From assembly GCA_035582835.1 (NCBI GenBank), contig JAYKAV010000500.1:315924-379923 (forward strand): a DNA stretch of 64,000 nucleotides. The letters run 5' to 3'. Below the pieces are notes generated by a model that worked only from the letters and a program-made list of their open reading frames with translations, was not told where the DNA came from and made no database searches. The position numbers and the translations under genes are program-made. Of this stretch, positions 24,166 to 35,332 are shown piece after piece; within the stretch, counting starts at the first letter, position 1; each line of letters starts with the position of its first letter. Source of the DNA: Phoebastria nigripes (Eukaryota > Chordata > Aves > Procellariiformes > Diomedeidae).

Positions 24166-24581
24166 AAGCCGTAGCGTGCCAAGCACACATGCCCCGGCGG
24201 AGCCGTTCCCGTACGAGCGCCCCGCGCGTGCCCCTCCAAGTGTCGGTGCCCCGCCGGAGAGCCCGGGATGGGCTTTTCCTTAACTTGTCTGCTCTCTGAG
24301 AGACTCTGGGAGCTCCTGGGGCTGGTGGAGAGAACCCNGGGGTCTCCGGGAGTCCCGGGCGCTGGTCTGAGACCCTCCCCAGCTGCTTCTCCCGTATGGT
24401 CTCCTGAGAGTGCAGCTCCTGGCATTCCCCTCGTCCCCTCCTGGGAGAGGAACGTACCTGTTCTCGGGGTGCTCTCTTTTGTGCCATCTCAAAAGATAGG
24501 AACTCTGAGATAAAACCAGCGCATTAGGGATTACCACATTGCTTTTGAGAGAACACGTTAGAGCTGAACTATGAAATACCG

Positions 24582-24598
24582 TTTTTTCCCCCCCCCCC
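24582..24598 (+). repeat. T6-C11 compound homopolymer
   Basis: A run of six T is directly followed by eleven C. It lies at the start of NEK6 intron 1. Confidence 0.95.
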
Positions 24599-25744
24599 AA
24601 CATGTTATTCCCTCCAAAGTGTGATTTATGCTTGTTTAGAATAATGGTGGGTTTCTGAGCTCCATCTGTTTGTCTGTCTGTTCGCACACACGGAATATTT
24701 CTGCCAATGGTGATTGCCTGTGGCATTATTGCAGTATAAGTAGTTTGATAGGAAATATTGTAGCAATTAGAAGTCCAGTGATGCAAGTTCCTGACACATT
24801 ATGACTGTCTTGCTGTCATTTCTGTGTCTCCTTTAAAAGTTCATTTTTGTGAATCATTGTAAGCAACTGTTTAACTTCTGCAGCATTTCTGCAGTTTTTA
24901 CATCTTGAGACATCTTTTGACATTCAGTCAAACTCTTTCCGCTGTTATTTTTTTCCTGTCGACATTCTTTGTGGCAGTCATATTCTTTTAAGCAACAACA
25001 GAGGGGAAAAAAAAAAGGAACTTCTTTTAGATAAGAATGTTGCTGCCCCTGTTTCCTATTGCTCTGTGCCTTAGAGACCTAAAAAAAATGGGGGCTGGGA
25101 GGAACTTTTATTATGGTGGAAAAAGAGCATCTTCTGTGGGAAGCGAGATTTCTAGCTGGAGTGTGAGTGACTGCTGTCACCCCAAAGGAACTTGTCAGAA
25201 CAGCATCAACCTTTTGGTTTCTTAACAGCTGTGATNTATAAAACACTTCTGCTTGTTTTGTTTTCCCTCCTTCCTCTGGAATTCTGTTTCTTGACAAATA
25301 CATGTTTTATGAGAGAGGATGGACACGTAATTTGAATACGAGTTTTAATACACCTTTTCAGATTCTTCAGTATTCATTTTGTTGGGAGAAAAGCAGGTGA
25401 AGATGAATAACTTGGACTCCAAGCCCACATTTGGAAACAGATTTTTTTTTGTGGTACTTGCCTTCTATGCTCCTACCCGAAAAGTTTTATGTCAGTGTAT
25501 AATACTTAAATGTACATTGAAAATATTGAGCCTGTGCTGACTTTTCTCATTTCTTGTAGTAATCGAGGCTATACTAGAGAAAATAGTTGGAGATTCTGAG
25601 ATTTATCTTACAGCATGCTTTTTGGCTTTATTCAGACCTACCTGTTGGTCTGAAGGCCTCTTTCAATGGCTTTAAAGAGTTTTTTGCATACTGGATGATC
25701 TATTAATGATTGTTTACTCAGGGTAAAATGAGTATTTTTTTGTA

Positions 25745-25880
25745 TGGGGATAGGAGCCAGAAATACCTATGTGGGTTTTTCTCCTGCTCTACCTCTGCTT
25801 TCTTAGCTGTAAAATGGGGGTAGTTACCAACAAGTCCACCTCTTGCGCACCTTCAGAACACACTTTCTAGATGTGTAGAA
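25745..25880 (+). repeat. MIR-type SINE fragment
   Basis: GGAGCCAGAAATACCTATGT, and further on CTGCTTTCTTAGCTGTAAAATGGGGGTAGTTACC, correspond to the MIR core and the CTCAGTTTCCTCATCTGTAAAATGGGG-type segment. It is diverged. Confidence 0.5.
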
Positions 25881-26467
25881 GACGAATTAGTGGATGTACT
25901 TTAACATCTTTTCCTACTTTATGTGGTGCCAGATATATTTAACCTCAAGGCTATGAAAAATGTATACACAACAAACAACATGGCAGTACAGACTAGACCG
26001 TGTGAACTGGAGCAGCCAACAAGTGGGGCAGGCAGTAGAAATCAAATGTATTAATTCTGAATTTAAAGCAAGAAAATTGACAGTATGTTGCTGGAGGAGC
26101 AGAGGAATTACTAGAGGAAGATTTCAAAAATGAAATGATGCAAGTTGGCATCAGTATGACCTGTGGGGCTTGACTTTTGCTCTGTCCTAAATGAAAGCCT
26201 GGTTAGGATACAGTCCTTACAGAAAACAAGTTTAATAGCCCAACTTTTGTTTTAGCTTTTGTCATTCTAATTTGCTTTTCTTAGGTGGTCTTGTTTATAG
26301 AAGAGGTTGTTCACGGTCATCTTCAGCAAATGAGAAAAATAAATACACGGAACCTCATTTTAGAAGTTGGGCTCCTCTTTACTGTTGAGTGAACACATTT
26401 TTAATTGCAACTTCAGTTGTAGTGTATTACTACAATTCAACACTCATCTAGATGGACCGTGGCCATG

Positions 26468-26690
26468 ATGGTCTATATGGTTTGAGCACAGAATTATGAT
26501 TAAGGAAGCCATGAATAGCCATTCTACCTGTGACACACACTCCTGCATTTGTCTTGTAAACTCACTTAACCAGTCTGTTTTACCTTTTATGGGAATGATG
26601 GTGTCTAATTCGGTGTATACCTATCCANGTGGTTGACCAGGTTGTTTGTAGGAAATTATGTGATACATGTCTTTGTATCCAGTATAAAGG
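26468..26690 (+). repeat. MIR-type SINE, near full length, diverged
   Basis: The order of MIR landmarks is kept: GTTTGAGCACAGAATTA, then CTGTGACACACACTCCTGC, AACTCACTTAACCAGTCTG, TTTTATGGGAATGATGGT, and a 3' part resembling the GGTTGTTGTGAGGAAATAATGTG region. One unknown base lies at 26627. It sits in NEK6 intron 1. Confidence 0.6.
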
Positions 26691-29363
26691 CAAGATGCAA
26701 GAAAAACAATCTTGCAATATTGAAAGCAAACACTAAATATTCATGGCGGTTGAAATATAGTTCACGATTGCCTTGATACCACTCATCACTGAAGACCCTG
26801 AAAATGTGGCTTTTGGCAAGCAAACGGTGACCCACTCTGCTACTGGTTATAGGACAGGCATGGCAGCAGAGGAAGCTCACATGTGTCTGTGCCACGCTCT
26901 GTGGACCGGACAAAATGGCCTTTCCCAGTATAAAATAATGTGGAAGTTAAAGGTTGTCTAAAATGGACAGAATTAACACTTTGTTCTGTTAGAGGCAGAG
27001 GCCTTGAAAATAGTTTCTTCTGTTACTAAGTCCTGTTAATGCCGTGTTTATTATACTCACTCCTCCCTTTGTAAAGCTTTTAGTACAAGCACATGCAAGT
27101 ACTCAGCAAGGTCCTTGTACTTTTTCATCAGTAGATCTCTAAGTGCCATACAAGATAAGTACAGTTTATCTGAAAGCTGAGGATAACAGAATCAGGACGA
27201 TTTGGTATGTCTAAGCGTCATGCAGAGTCCCTAGTTGGCTGAGCTAACATCAAACAGCTTGGTGCTACCAAACTGGATGGTTTCCCTTGTGTTCTCTGTT
27301 CCCCTGTGCCAGGGCTGGCATTCTGAATATCAGTGAGTTGGCTCAGCTCAGTAAATGGTGTAAAACTAAGGAACCAAAAAAGAAGGAGGGAAAAAACCAA
27401 AAAAAGTTTGATTAAATAAGAGAGTTGAACCGCTTTACTCTTTGTGGCTGCTGAAAAGGCAATTTGTGTTTTCCCTAGCTGTGTCCTTGCCTTTTTGCAG
27501 AGGGGAACTGACCCACCAAGGGATCAAAGGACTGCTGTAACGGAGGGGCTAGGATGTGCAGCGGGGAAAGCAGGCTGGACCCTTCTGGCCTGATGATTTT
27601 AAGGGAGCAGTAGTCTGTTGGCTGCAGAGCACGTTGGATGTGATGTGATGTAATAGGTCTCTTCCACTTCTGAATTCCATGTTTCACTGTAGAGCTGTGT
27701 CTCTAAAGTTAAAAGGAGGAAAAAAAAATAGTATCCAGGAGATAGAAGAAGAATTGTGTTCAAACTGAGAGGTAATGTTGGCTCAGACAATATTTTCCTT
27801 TCTGAAGAAAAAAACAGAAGCCAAAAAATTTGCATGCAAAATCTAGATTTAAAACTGACTTTAAAATGATAGCATTTTTTTCCAGCAGGTTGAAATTACT
27901 GTAGTGTGTCTAAATTACATAGAAAATTAAGCTGTATAAAATACTTGTTTAAAAATTTCTTACAGGTTTGGGGCTGGGGTGTGTGTGTGGAGGTGTGTGC
28001 GTTTGTTTTTAAAGCCAGATTGGAAGCCGCTGTCTTTAGTTGGCTGAAACGTAGGACAGGGAGAACTGAGGTTCTGTGTAAGTGTGTGACAAAGTGGGCA
28101 GTTCTAGAGCTTGTAAGCTAAATTTTGTTTAAAAACAGAAAACCACAGGGAGTTATTTTTAATAGTGGTTTGAATGCAGAAGTCTGTAAAGCTGTCAAAT
28201 CTTTTTATGGGTAGATAGGTCTTTTTCTATCTTGCCTTATTTTTTATATGTATATTGGATTGGATCAAGATTACTTAAGTTCTAACCTGTGCTAAGTATT
28301 TAAACATCTGGACTTGCTGTAAGCACCATTGCTGTACATGTGTGAGAAGTCTCTTGGATTGTTTTTTAACATTTTAAAATATTTCAGAAAAAAGTATTTT
28401 TTTTATTCAGTTAAAACAGTATATTTAGCTTCCAGTGTTTAGTCGTGTGATACGGCTTATCACATGGCACGATGCAATAAATTGCAAATAACTTTACAGT
28501 GTCAGTACAATTAAAGAAATTAAATTTCTAAAGTGTTTACTTCAGCTTGGTGCTACTTTAAGTGTCTGCTATCATAGATTCCAGGCAGTGAACAGCTGTC
28601 TGTCGCAGATGGGAGAGGAAAAAAAACTTCCCCTTAGCTTCTTACTTCTAAAAAGGTTTCCATATAAAACCAGTAGTAATGTAATACAACCTTTTAGTCA
28701 AATTTGAGTTTCCTGTTACACGTTTAAGTGAACCGACAGCAGACTCTATCTATTTGAAACCAAATGGTGTAAATGAATGAGACTCTAGGAATTTTGTACT
28801 CCAAAGCATTCTTGAAACCTCACAAATGCTTGTTTAGCAGTCAGAATGCATTATTTATTACATCTCAAAAAAAAAAAAAAAAGACTTGCAGGTAGTTTAT
28901 GAATTGCTTCTTTAGAGTCTGCTGTGTTTCAGTGAGATAAGGTGGTACTGTCTGTCCTGTTCTTGTACTGTTTTAGACAACAAAATCAGGTAGATTAGAA
29001 ACTGTCAAGGAAGCATGTAGCAAATCCATATTTTTAATAGACTCCAAGTGCAATGAAGTTTGAAAAAGAGCAGGTGTGAAAGGCGTAAGTGATTTTTTTG
29101 AGAGTTGAGTGTTTTCTGCTAAGATCTCAAGATGGCAGAAATGGAGTTTGTGCACAGAACTACATGAATTTAGTTTTAGATGGTAAATTGGATGTGCAGT
29201 TTTATTGTTCTTTGAGCTACACCGTGGCAATTAAAACTTATTAAAATAGTTAATGACATGTCTGATCACAAAATGCAGAAGATGGTAAGATTGTTCTTTT
29301 TAAATTAAAAAGTTGCTGCTGCTGGCATAAAGCTTCTTCCCTTATGGTTGTTTCCTTGCTATC

Positions 29364-29407
29364 TTTTTTTTTTTTCCTTTTTTTTTTTTTTTTTCCTTTT
29401 CCCCCCT
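29364..29407 (+). repeat. T-rich/C-rich compound homopolymer tract
   Basis: Two long T runs are broken by CC, then TTTT and six C. Pure pyrimidine on the sense strand. Confidence 0.95.
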
Positions 29408-29807
29408 GGACTATTAACAGGTATATTACAATCCCTAGGCACTTCTTAAAGTTTTTGTGTTTATTTGCTTTGAGTAACTTGGGTCTCCAGTTCTGGACTC
29501 TAGCCTTTGTATGTGCTTCACATGATGAATCAAAGTAGGTGCCAAGCCATCCCCTGCCTTTGGACAGACCTCGGGCACCAACCCTGACAGATCAATGCAT
29601 TTGCTTTTCAGGAAGGCAGTTTATTTTGTCGTTTTATCAAAGTATTGACTGGTTTTGCAGCAAGCAGTTCTTATTCTGAAGCTATTCTGATTTCTCTGTC
29701 AGGAGCTGGCAGGTGCAGTGGTCCGTGCACGTTTCACCTCACCGTGTCTTTAAAATGTGGCTGCACCTCTGGACTGATTTATCTCAACATAATGTGTAAT
29801 ATGCTGC

Positions 29808-29832
29808 TTTTTTTTTTTTTTTTTTTTTTTTT
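29808..29832 (+). repeat. Poly-T run (25 bases)
   Basis: This is an uninterrupted T run. No recognisable retroposon body adjoins it on either side, so it is not called as a retroposon tail. Confidence 0.95.
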
Positions 29833-32800
29833 AATTCAGTGGATGGATTGCTTGTGTAACATCACTTGGAAATCGTGTTGAAATGTTGTTTTTCCAAGTG
29901 TGGAGATGCTGCTGAGACAGTTCCAGAAACCCCTTTTGGAAACGAGCCTTCTGGTTAGGGGGAAGAGATGGCTGCTGATCTTGTGGTGCCGGTGGCAGAA
30001 TGACGTGTGGGAGTGCTCCCTGGCACGTTTCAGGCAATGCTAGTTCGGTGAGCTTAAACCTCTTATAAACCAACCTAACTGAGGAATCAAGGGTAGTAAA
30101 CCCAAGTGTGGCAATGCTAGAGAAAAGAGCAGAGATTCTCCTTTGAGGAGGGGGGTGATAATGTCTTGCGCTGCCACAGCTATTTACAAAATGAATGGCT
30201 GTCAACAGCCTGGCTGGTGCGTCCCTAGACATGCATTTCAGCATTGCCAGGAAACAGCTGAGGGACCTTCCTGAGGAGGTCTCAGTGTCTCGTTTCAACA
30301 CAGCATCCCACCTTTCAGGCCCGAAACATCCTTCGGTATTTGATCTGGATGGGATTCCCCAGGACTGGTTATGCTGTCCATTTGGGGGATGCTTTTACCA
30401 TCCTGCTCCTCCATGCGCTTTATCCAAGTGAATCATAGTTGCCTCACCTAGTGCGCTAGTATTTCAGGGGTCAAAAACTGAACTGAAGGGCTGTGACCCC
30501 ACGCCCAGCCCAGCCTGCTGACGGAGCAGGTGTTGCTCCACACCCTGGGGAGGATTTGCAAGGCTTTCATTTTGCAGAGCTCAGTGACAGATACTGTTCT
30601 CCAGTTACTTTTGTCATTCGGTCTTTGAGAAGCCCACTTGCTACGAGGCAGGAAATATCCACCAGCCTGTTGAAAACTCATGGCGTGCGTGAAGCGGAGC
30701 TTTAAGTCCATGCTGACAGGGAANATGGGTGCTGGATAGTTGGGATTGCTCCCTCTCAGCTGGTGTGCTGGGAGGTAGCGCAGCCCAAGCTGTTTTGTCC
30801 ATACCTGCTGCTTGGTGGTGCTTGCTTCCAAGGCAGCCGCTGTCTCCTGGCTCAAGTGGCGCAGGATAATATAAGTTCCAATTTTTCTTTTTTCCTTTGA
30901 GTCAACTGTCCTCTTTTACTTGGGAGAGTAACTTTTTTCTTAACCTAGTGATTTTTAAACTGTGGTGTTGGAGATCAAAATCGCTGCAGATGGTGCAACA
31001 ATTGGGGAATGTTGACCTGCAGGATAGATTGCAACTTCACAGTACGTTCAGCACGATTCCTTTCAGGAATTTCAGTTTGAGTCTCTGTCCTGTTCTTAAC
31101 CTCATGGACACTTGTCTCTGCCATCCTGAAAAGGAGTGGGTTTTCTCCTTGTTGGAACATTCTGTTTCTTGCATAGGAACACTCTGAATGTCAAGCCTGT
31201 CTTCGAGGGTTTGTGGTGGGTTCTGGTTCTCAGGGCATACGTATGTCATTACAGTGAGGAGATGGGGAGAAAAGCTGTAGATATTTTAAGATTCCTTTCC
31301 TCCAAGAATTGGGACTCAGGGTAGAATAGATATCAACAAACATGGACACAAAAATTCCCTCCTCTTTCGTTCATGGAAGTTCTGCTTTCATTCTTTCATG
31401 CTGTCACTATTTCATTAGCTCTCCTGTCAGAGTTATGCAAAACCTAAGTCTCAAAAATGTTAAAACTGGAACAAAAACCCCCCAAACAACCTTGAAAAGG
31501 TTTTTAAAAATATATGAATGTATTCCAAAGAAGCAAATAAGTCACAACTGTGTGTGTCTGTATGCTACCCTTTAATCAGTTGGGAAATCTAAGTGGTGAC
31601 TTTCAGCTGTCGCTATATTAAGAACCAGTGCTGCCTTTTGTGGCAGTCTGTATATACTGAACTCAGTACTATGTAGTAAATATTCTTGCTGTGTTTTCAT
31701 AATCATTCTACTTAGAGTAAGTGCTTCTTGGGTGGGTATTACAAATCTGTTAATCTTTATGGTATTTATAGGGTAATTTTTAACTCTCTTGAGCTCCTTA
31801 CTTCCTTGCAGGTCAATTACTCAATTTATAACATTATGTCAGTTGCAGGAACTTTATCATCCAAGGGTAAACAGTGTTGGGTATGGTTCTTTACCTGTGT
31901 TTGCTCTTAGTTCTTTATATATTAAGGTATGCAATAACTTACTCTGTGACTTATTTATTGGCGTTTCTTTTAGTCTCCCTGGTTTGTACTTTAAAGTGAC
32001 TATGATGACTTATTTTAGCTTTTGTGCTTCATCACTAATGCAGGGAGAGGGAAAGTGTGCAGCAGTTCTCTCTGAAGAAAAGACTGTTAATCAAGTTGCA
32101 GCTACTTAAGTCAAAGTTGCTGCAAATAGTGTTTAAATATTTTTGATTGTCTATTGATGAAACTGATTACTATAAGTCAAACATTTTGCTGTGTTGTGAG
32201 CGCACAGCTCTCCAGGGGAGGGTTTGGCTCTGTAGCAGGGAGGGATGGCTGACTTGATTTTATGTTCTCACTGTAGTTGTCCATGTTAAAGTGAAAATCT
32301 GCTCTGACTCTACGGGGTTTCAGTTGGCCTATGGAAAGAGAGAATAAAGTAATCTCCTGGCACTGGAGTTTTTCTTCTTGAAATTGCCTTTCCCCTTGCT
32401 CCTTTTGCTACCGTCAGCATTACCACAGCAGTGCGACCCGATGGTGGTGATCCTTGTGTAGCAAAGGGGCATGCCCTCTTTCCATAGCATTTTAGCCGTT
32501 GAGCATAAGTTTGGAGCTGTAGGGTGGGAGAGAGGTATGTGTAGTCAAGAAAAGTGCTGGTGACTTGGAAACCCTGGGTTTGGGGAGCATCCATCATTGC
32601 TTGTGCGGCCACTAGCTCTGGGAAACAGTAGAATTGTAGGAAGTTTTCTGGAAAGCCTAAGGTAGGTAAGGCCAGAGATGCTAAATAGTCTAGTGCTCAA
32701 GTCTCTTCCTTTTGTTACCTGTGAATGCTGAAGTGTAATCTACCAGCTTTTCCTCTCTCATGCTTTCCTGTTGTGTATTTTCAAGATGAAGCTTCTGCTG

Positions 32801-35069
32801 CAAAAGCAGGTTTCAGCATCTATGATGGCTTTTTGAGGATCTAATAAGACCCTGAAGGAGCCTGTGTTCTAGCTGCATATTTCTTTCTTCCTAGGGGTAA
32901 ACCATGATTCATTCTTATGGACAAACAGACCTTGTAGCATTTTTGGTATAACGTACTGTAGATTGTCGCTCTCAGTGAAGTACGTATTGTTTTCAAAGAT
33001 TCAGCTAGGTTTTTTTTGGAGTTGGTTGTTAAGCACATCACACTATGGTGTTCCTGGTGTTTTGTTTTTTTTTTTTCTCTCTCCATAAAACCCCCTCAAT
33101 ATTCTGTTTACTTAAGGATTAGAAAAATGTCAAAGGGGTAATGAAGGAAACAAGAACTTTATTTTCAGAATAGGAAGGTCAAATGTTTACTGCCTCAGCA
33201 TTGTTCATTCTGTCGATAACAAGGCAATGAAAAACAATATTTCAGCACTGCTCGGACCATCCTCTCCTAGCCACCTTATTCATATCTAGGCACACTTTTT
33301 GGAGTGGTTGGTTTTACATTTTCCTAAAGGCAGCTGTGCGTGGGAGCTTTGTGCTGGTGTCTTCTCTCCCGCACAGCGTGGCCGTGGCACGGGTCTCTGA
33401 GGTGCCCTCCTGCCTTTTGTCAGCTTACAGAGTTCGTGGGACTGGCAGGAGAAGCTGTCAGTGTCTTTCCTCCAGCTGGTGTGTGAGAAGTTGGTCAGCC
33501 ATAAAAGCTTAAGTGGAAGTGAAGCCTGGCTTGGCAGGAGATGAATGTGTTGTGTGTGTTTTTAAACAACCTGTTTGCATGTGTGTGCTCCAAAGGAAGT
33601 AAAGTTTGAAATGAATCCTTCATCACGAGTCTTATCAGACTTTGCTGAAGTTGCATGTTATCTTTCCTATTGTTCATCTAAAATTGGGGGCAGCTGAGTG
33701 CCAGCTTGCTNGTTTTTTTGGTGACATAGATGGCACTAATGAGTTTGATAAATGCAGCTGGATGATATGGGGAATATAGTTTCCCTTTGGAGACTGTCTC
33801 TAACTTGTTACACAGGACCATATTTAAATTTATTTCTACTCTTAAGTCATCAGACAGCAGTAATAACCCAGGTAGCTTTTGTTCATGCATCCAATATGTG
33901 GCATTAATTCCCCTCCGGACTCAGTTGCTGTTGTCCATAGTTTTTCATTCATGCTGTTACCNTAGCATAAAATACTGGCGCTTGCAAGTACGTGGCTGTA
34001 CATTTTGCTGAGAGCATGTGGCAGTTATGTTCTTCCATAGACTAACTATCATTTTACTAGTAGGCTTTTGGGTTGGTTTAGACTGTAAACTCTTCAGGGA
34101 GTGAGTCGTCATGCAGTGGAGCTGGGGTCACTAGCTGCTGTGCCGAAGCAACTCTTCTTGCAGTCTCTCATGTTTTAAAGATTGGGATTGACCTCTAAAA
34201 CTGGATGGTGTAGTCCTGCCTCTGCCTCTCTACACTGAGGGTTCGTGTTTCTGGGACTTTGGATTCATCTCTCTCTTGCCTTGGTTTGATGTGAAATAGT
34301 CTTCATCTGTCAACCAACTGCTAGATGTTGCAAATTCATTAATAAATATTTTCTATTTATTTAAATATGTTATTTTTCTTCCACATGTTCCCCTTTTCCA
34401 CACATTTACTCTTTTAAAACAAGTTGTTATGCAGCTCTTGGTTGTAGTGTGGGAACTCTATCCACTCACAGGAATGTGTGCTACCAAAACGGCTTTATTG
34501 TTTTTATAGAAACCTTGCCCACACACTCCTTTTGCTTTCCAAATATCTATAAATCCCTGCAGGATCCTGCTGACATCACTGTGGTGATCCACGTCTATAT
34601 TGTGATACTGTCTAGGGGTTAGAGCAAAGTAGAGTATGGAGTCAGGACAGGCGTGTTTTGTCCCCATCTTTGACTCCAGTTAAGTCTGGACACTTACACA
34701 GCAATTCATGTTATTTCCAAATAAATTGCTCCATCACTATTCATTTATATTTTCCTACTAGCTCTTTTAAGCTGGTTTGTTTTACATTAGGTCAATTTGA
34801 TCCGTTGCTGTCACTGCTCTTTAACTTTCATTTTTCTGCTTTTGCACTTGCTTTGCCATGTTGCTTGCTGCTTTGCTGGTCGGGGATAGCTGCGCGTGGA
34901 TTTTGCTGGACTTGAAAAATTATTTCTGTTGATGAGTAGTAGTGTGTTATTCACAGGTATTAATAAGGTGTAAACATAATTTGCATTGATACTAATAAAC
35001 CATATTGTAGCTTATTTTGAAATACTGTAAATATTTGTGTTTCTTTTCTGAAACAAACCTTTGTGTTTG

Positions 35070-35332
35070 TGCGAGAGGAAATGGCTGCCAGTTGTGCCAG
35101 AGGAGGTTTAGATTGGATATTAGGAAAAATTTCTTCATTGAAAGGGTTATCAAGCATTGGAACAGGCTGCCCAGGGAAGTGGTTGAGTCACCATCCCTGG
35201 AGGCATGTAAAAGACTTGTAGACGTGGTACTTAGGGACGTGGTTTAGTGGTGGACTTGGCAGTGCTGGGTTAACGGTTGGACTCGATGATCTTAAGGGTC
35301 TTTTCCAACCTAAATGGTTCTGTGATTCTAAG
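35070..35332 (+). mobile_element. CR1 LINE, 5'-truncated 3' end
   Basis: This is the typical avian CR1 3' end. It encodes [27 protein letters not shown], and then the closing L-R-D-V-V of the reverse transcriptase ORF. After that comes the short 3'UTR with GGTTGGACTCGATGATCTTAA and a TTCTGTGATTCTAAG tail. It lies in NEK6 intron 1 in the sense direction. The copy is truncated and has diverged by several substitutions. Confidence 0.92.

Larger units (their letters stand above)
22800..24420 (+). promoter_or_regulatory. NEK6: CpG island, probable NEK6 promoter and untranslated first exon
   Basis: Base composition changes abruptly from AT-rich flanks to very GC- and CpG-rich sequence from about 22800 to 24420, with an assembly gap inside. 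No other CpG island of this size is in the window, and it is the nearest one upstream of the NEK6 coding exons on the same strand. Plausible first-exon splice donors are CAG/GTAGGC with GT at 23292 and GCAG/GTGGGC with GT at 23339. No TATA box is obvious, as expected for a CpG-island promoter. The transcription start may lie in the gap. Long open frames across this segment are GC-driven and pass through unknown bases, so they are not treated as genes. Confidence 0.8.

Noticed and set aside
29808..29832. Poly-T run as the tail of a minus-strand processed retroposon
   Set aside because: No reverse-complement coding or SINE body adjoins it, and no target-site duplication was seen.
34080..34300. 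Possible CR1/L3-like 3' end (GACTGTAAACTCTTCAGGGA)
   Set aside because: Only one short block resembles the repeat pattern. The following blocks do not line up well enough.
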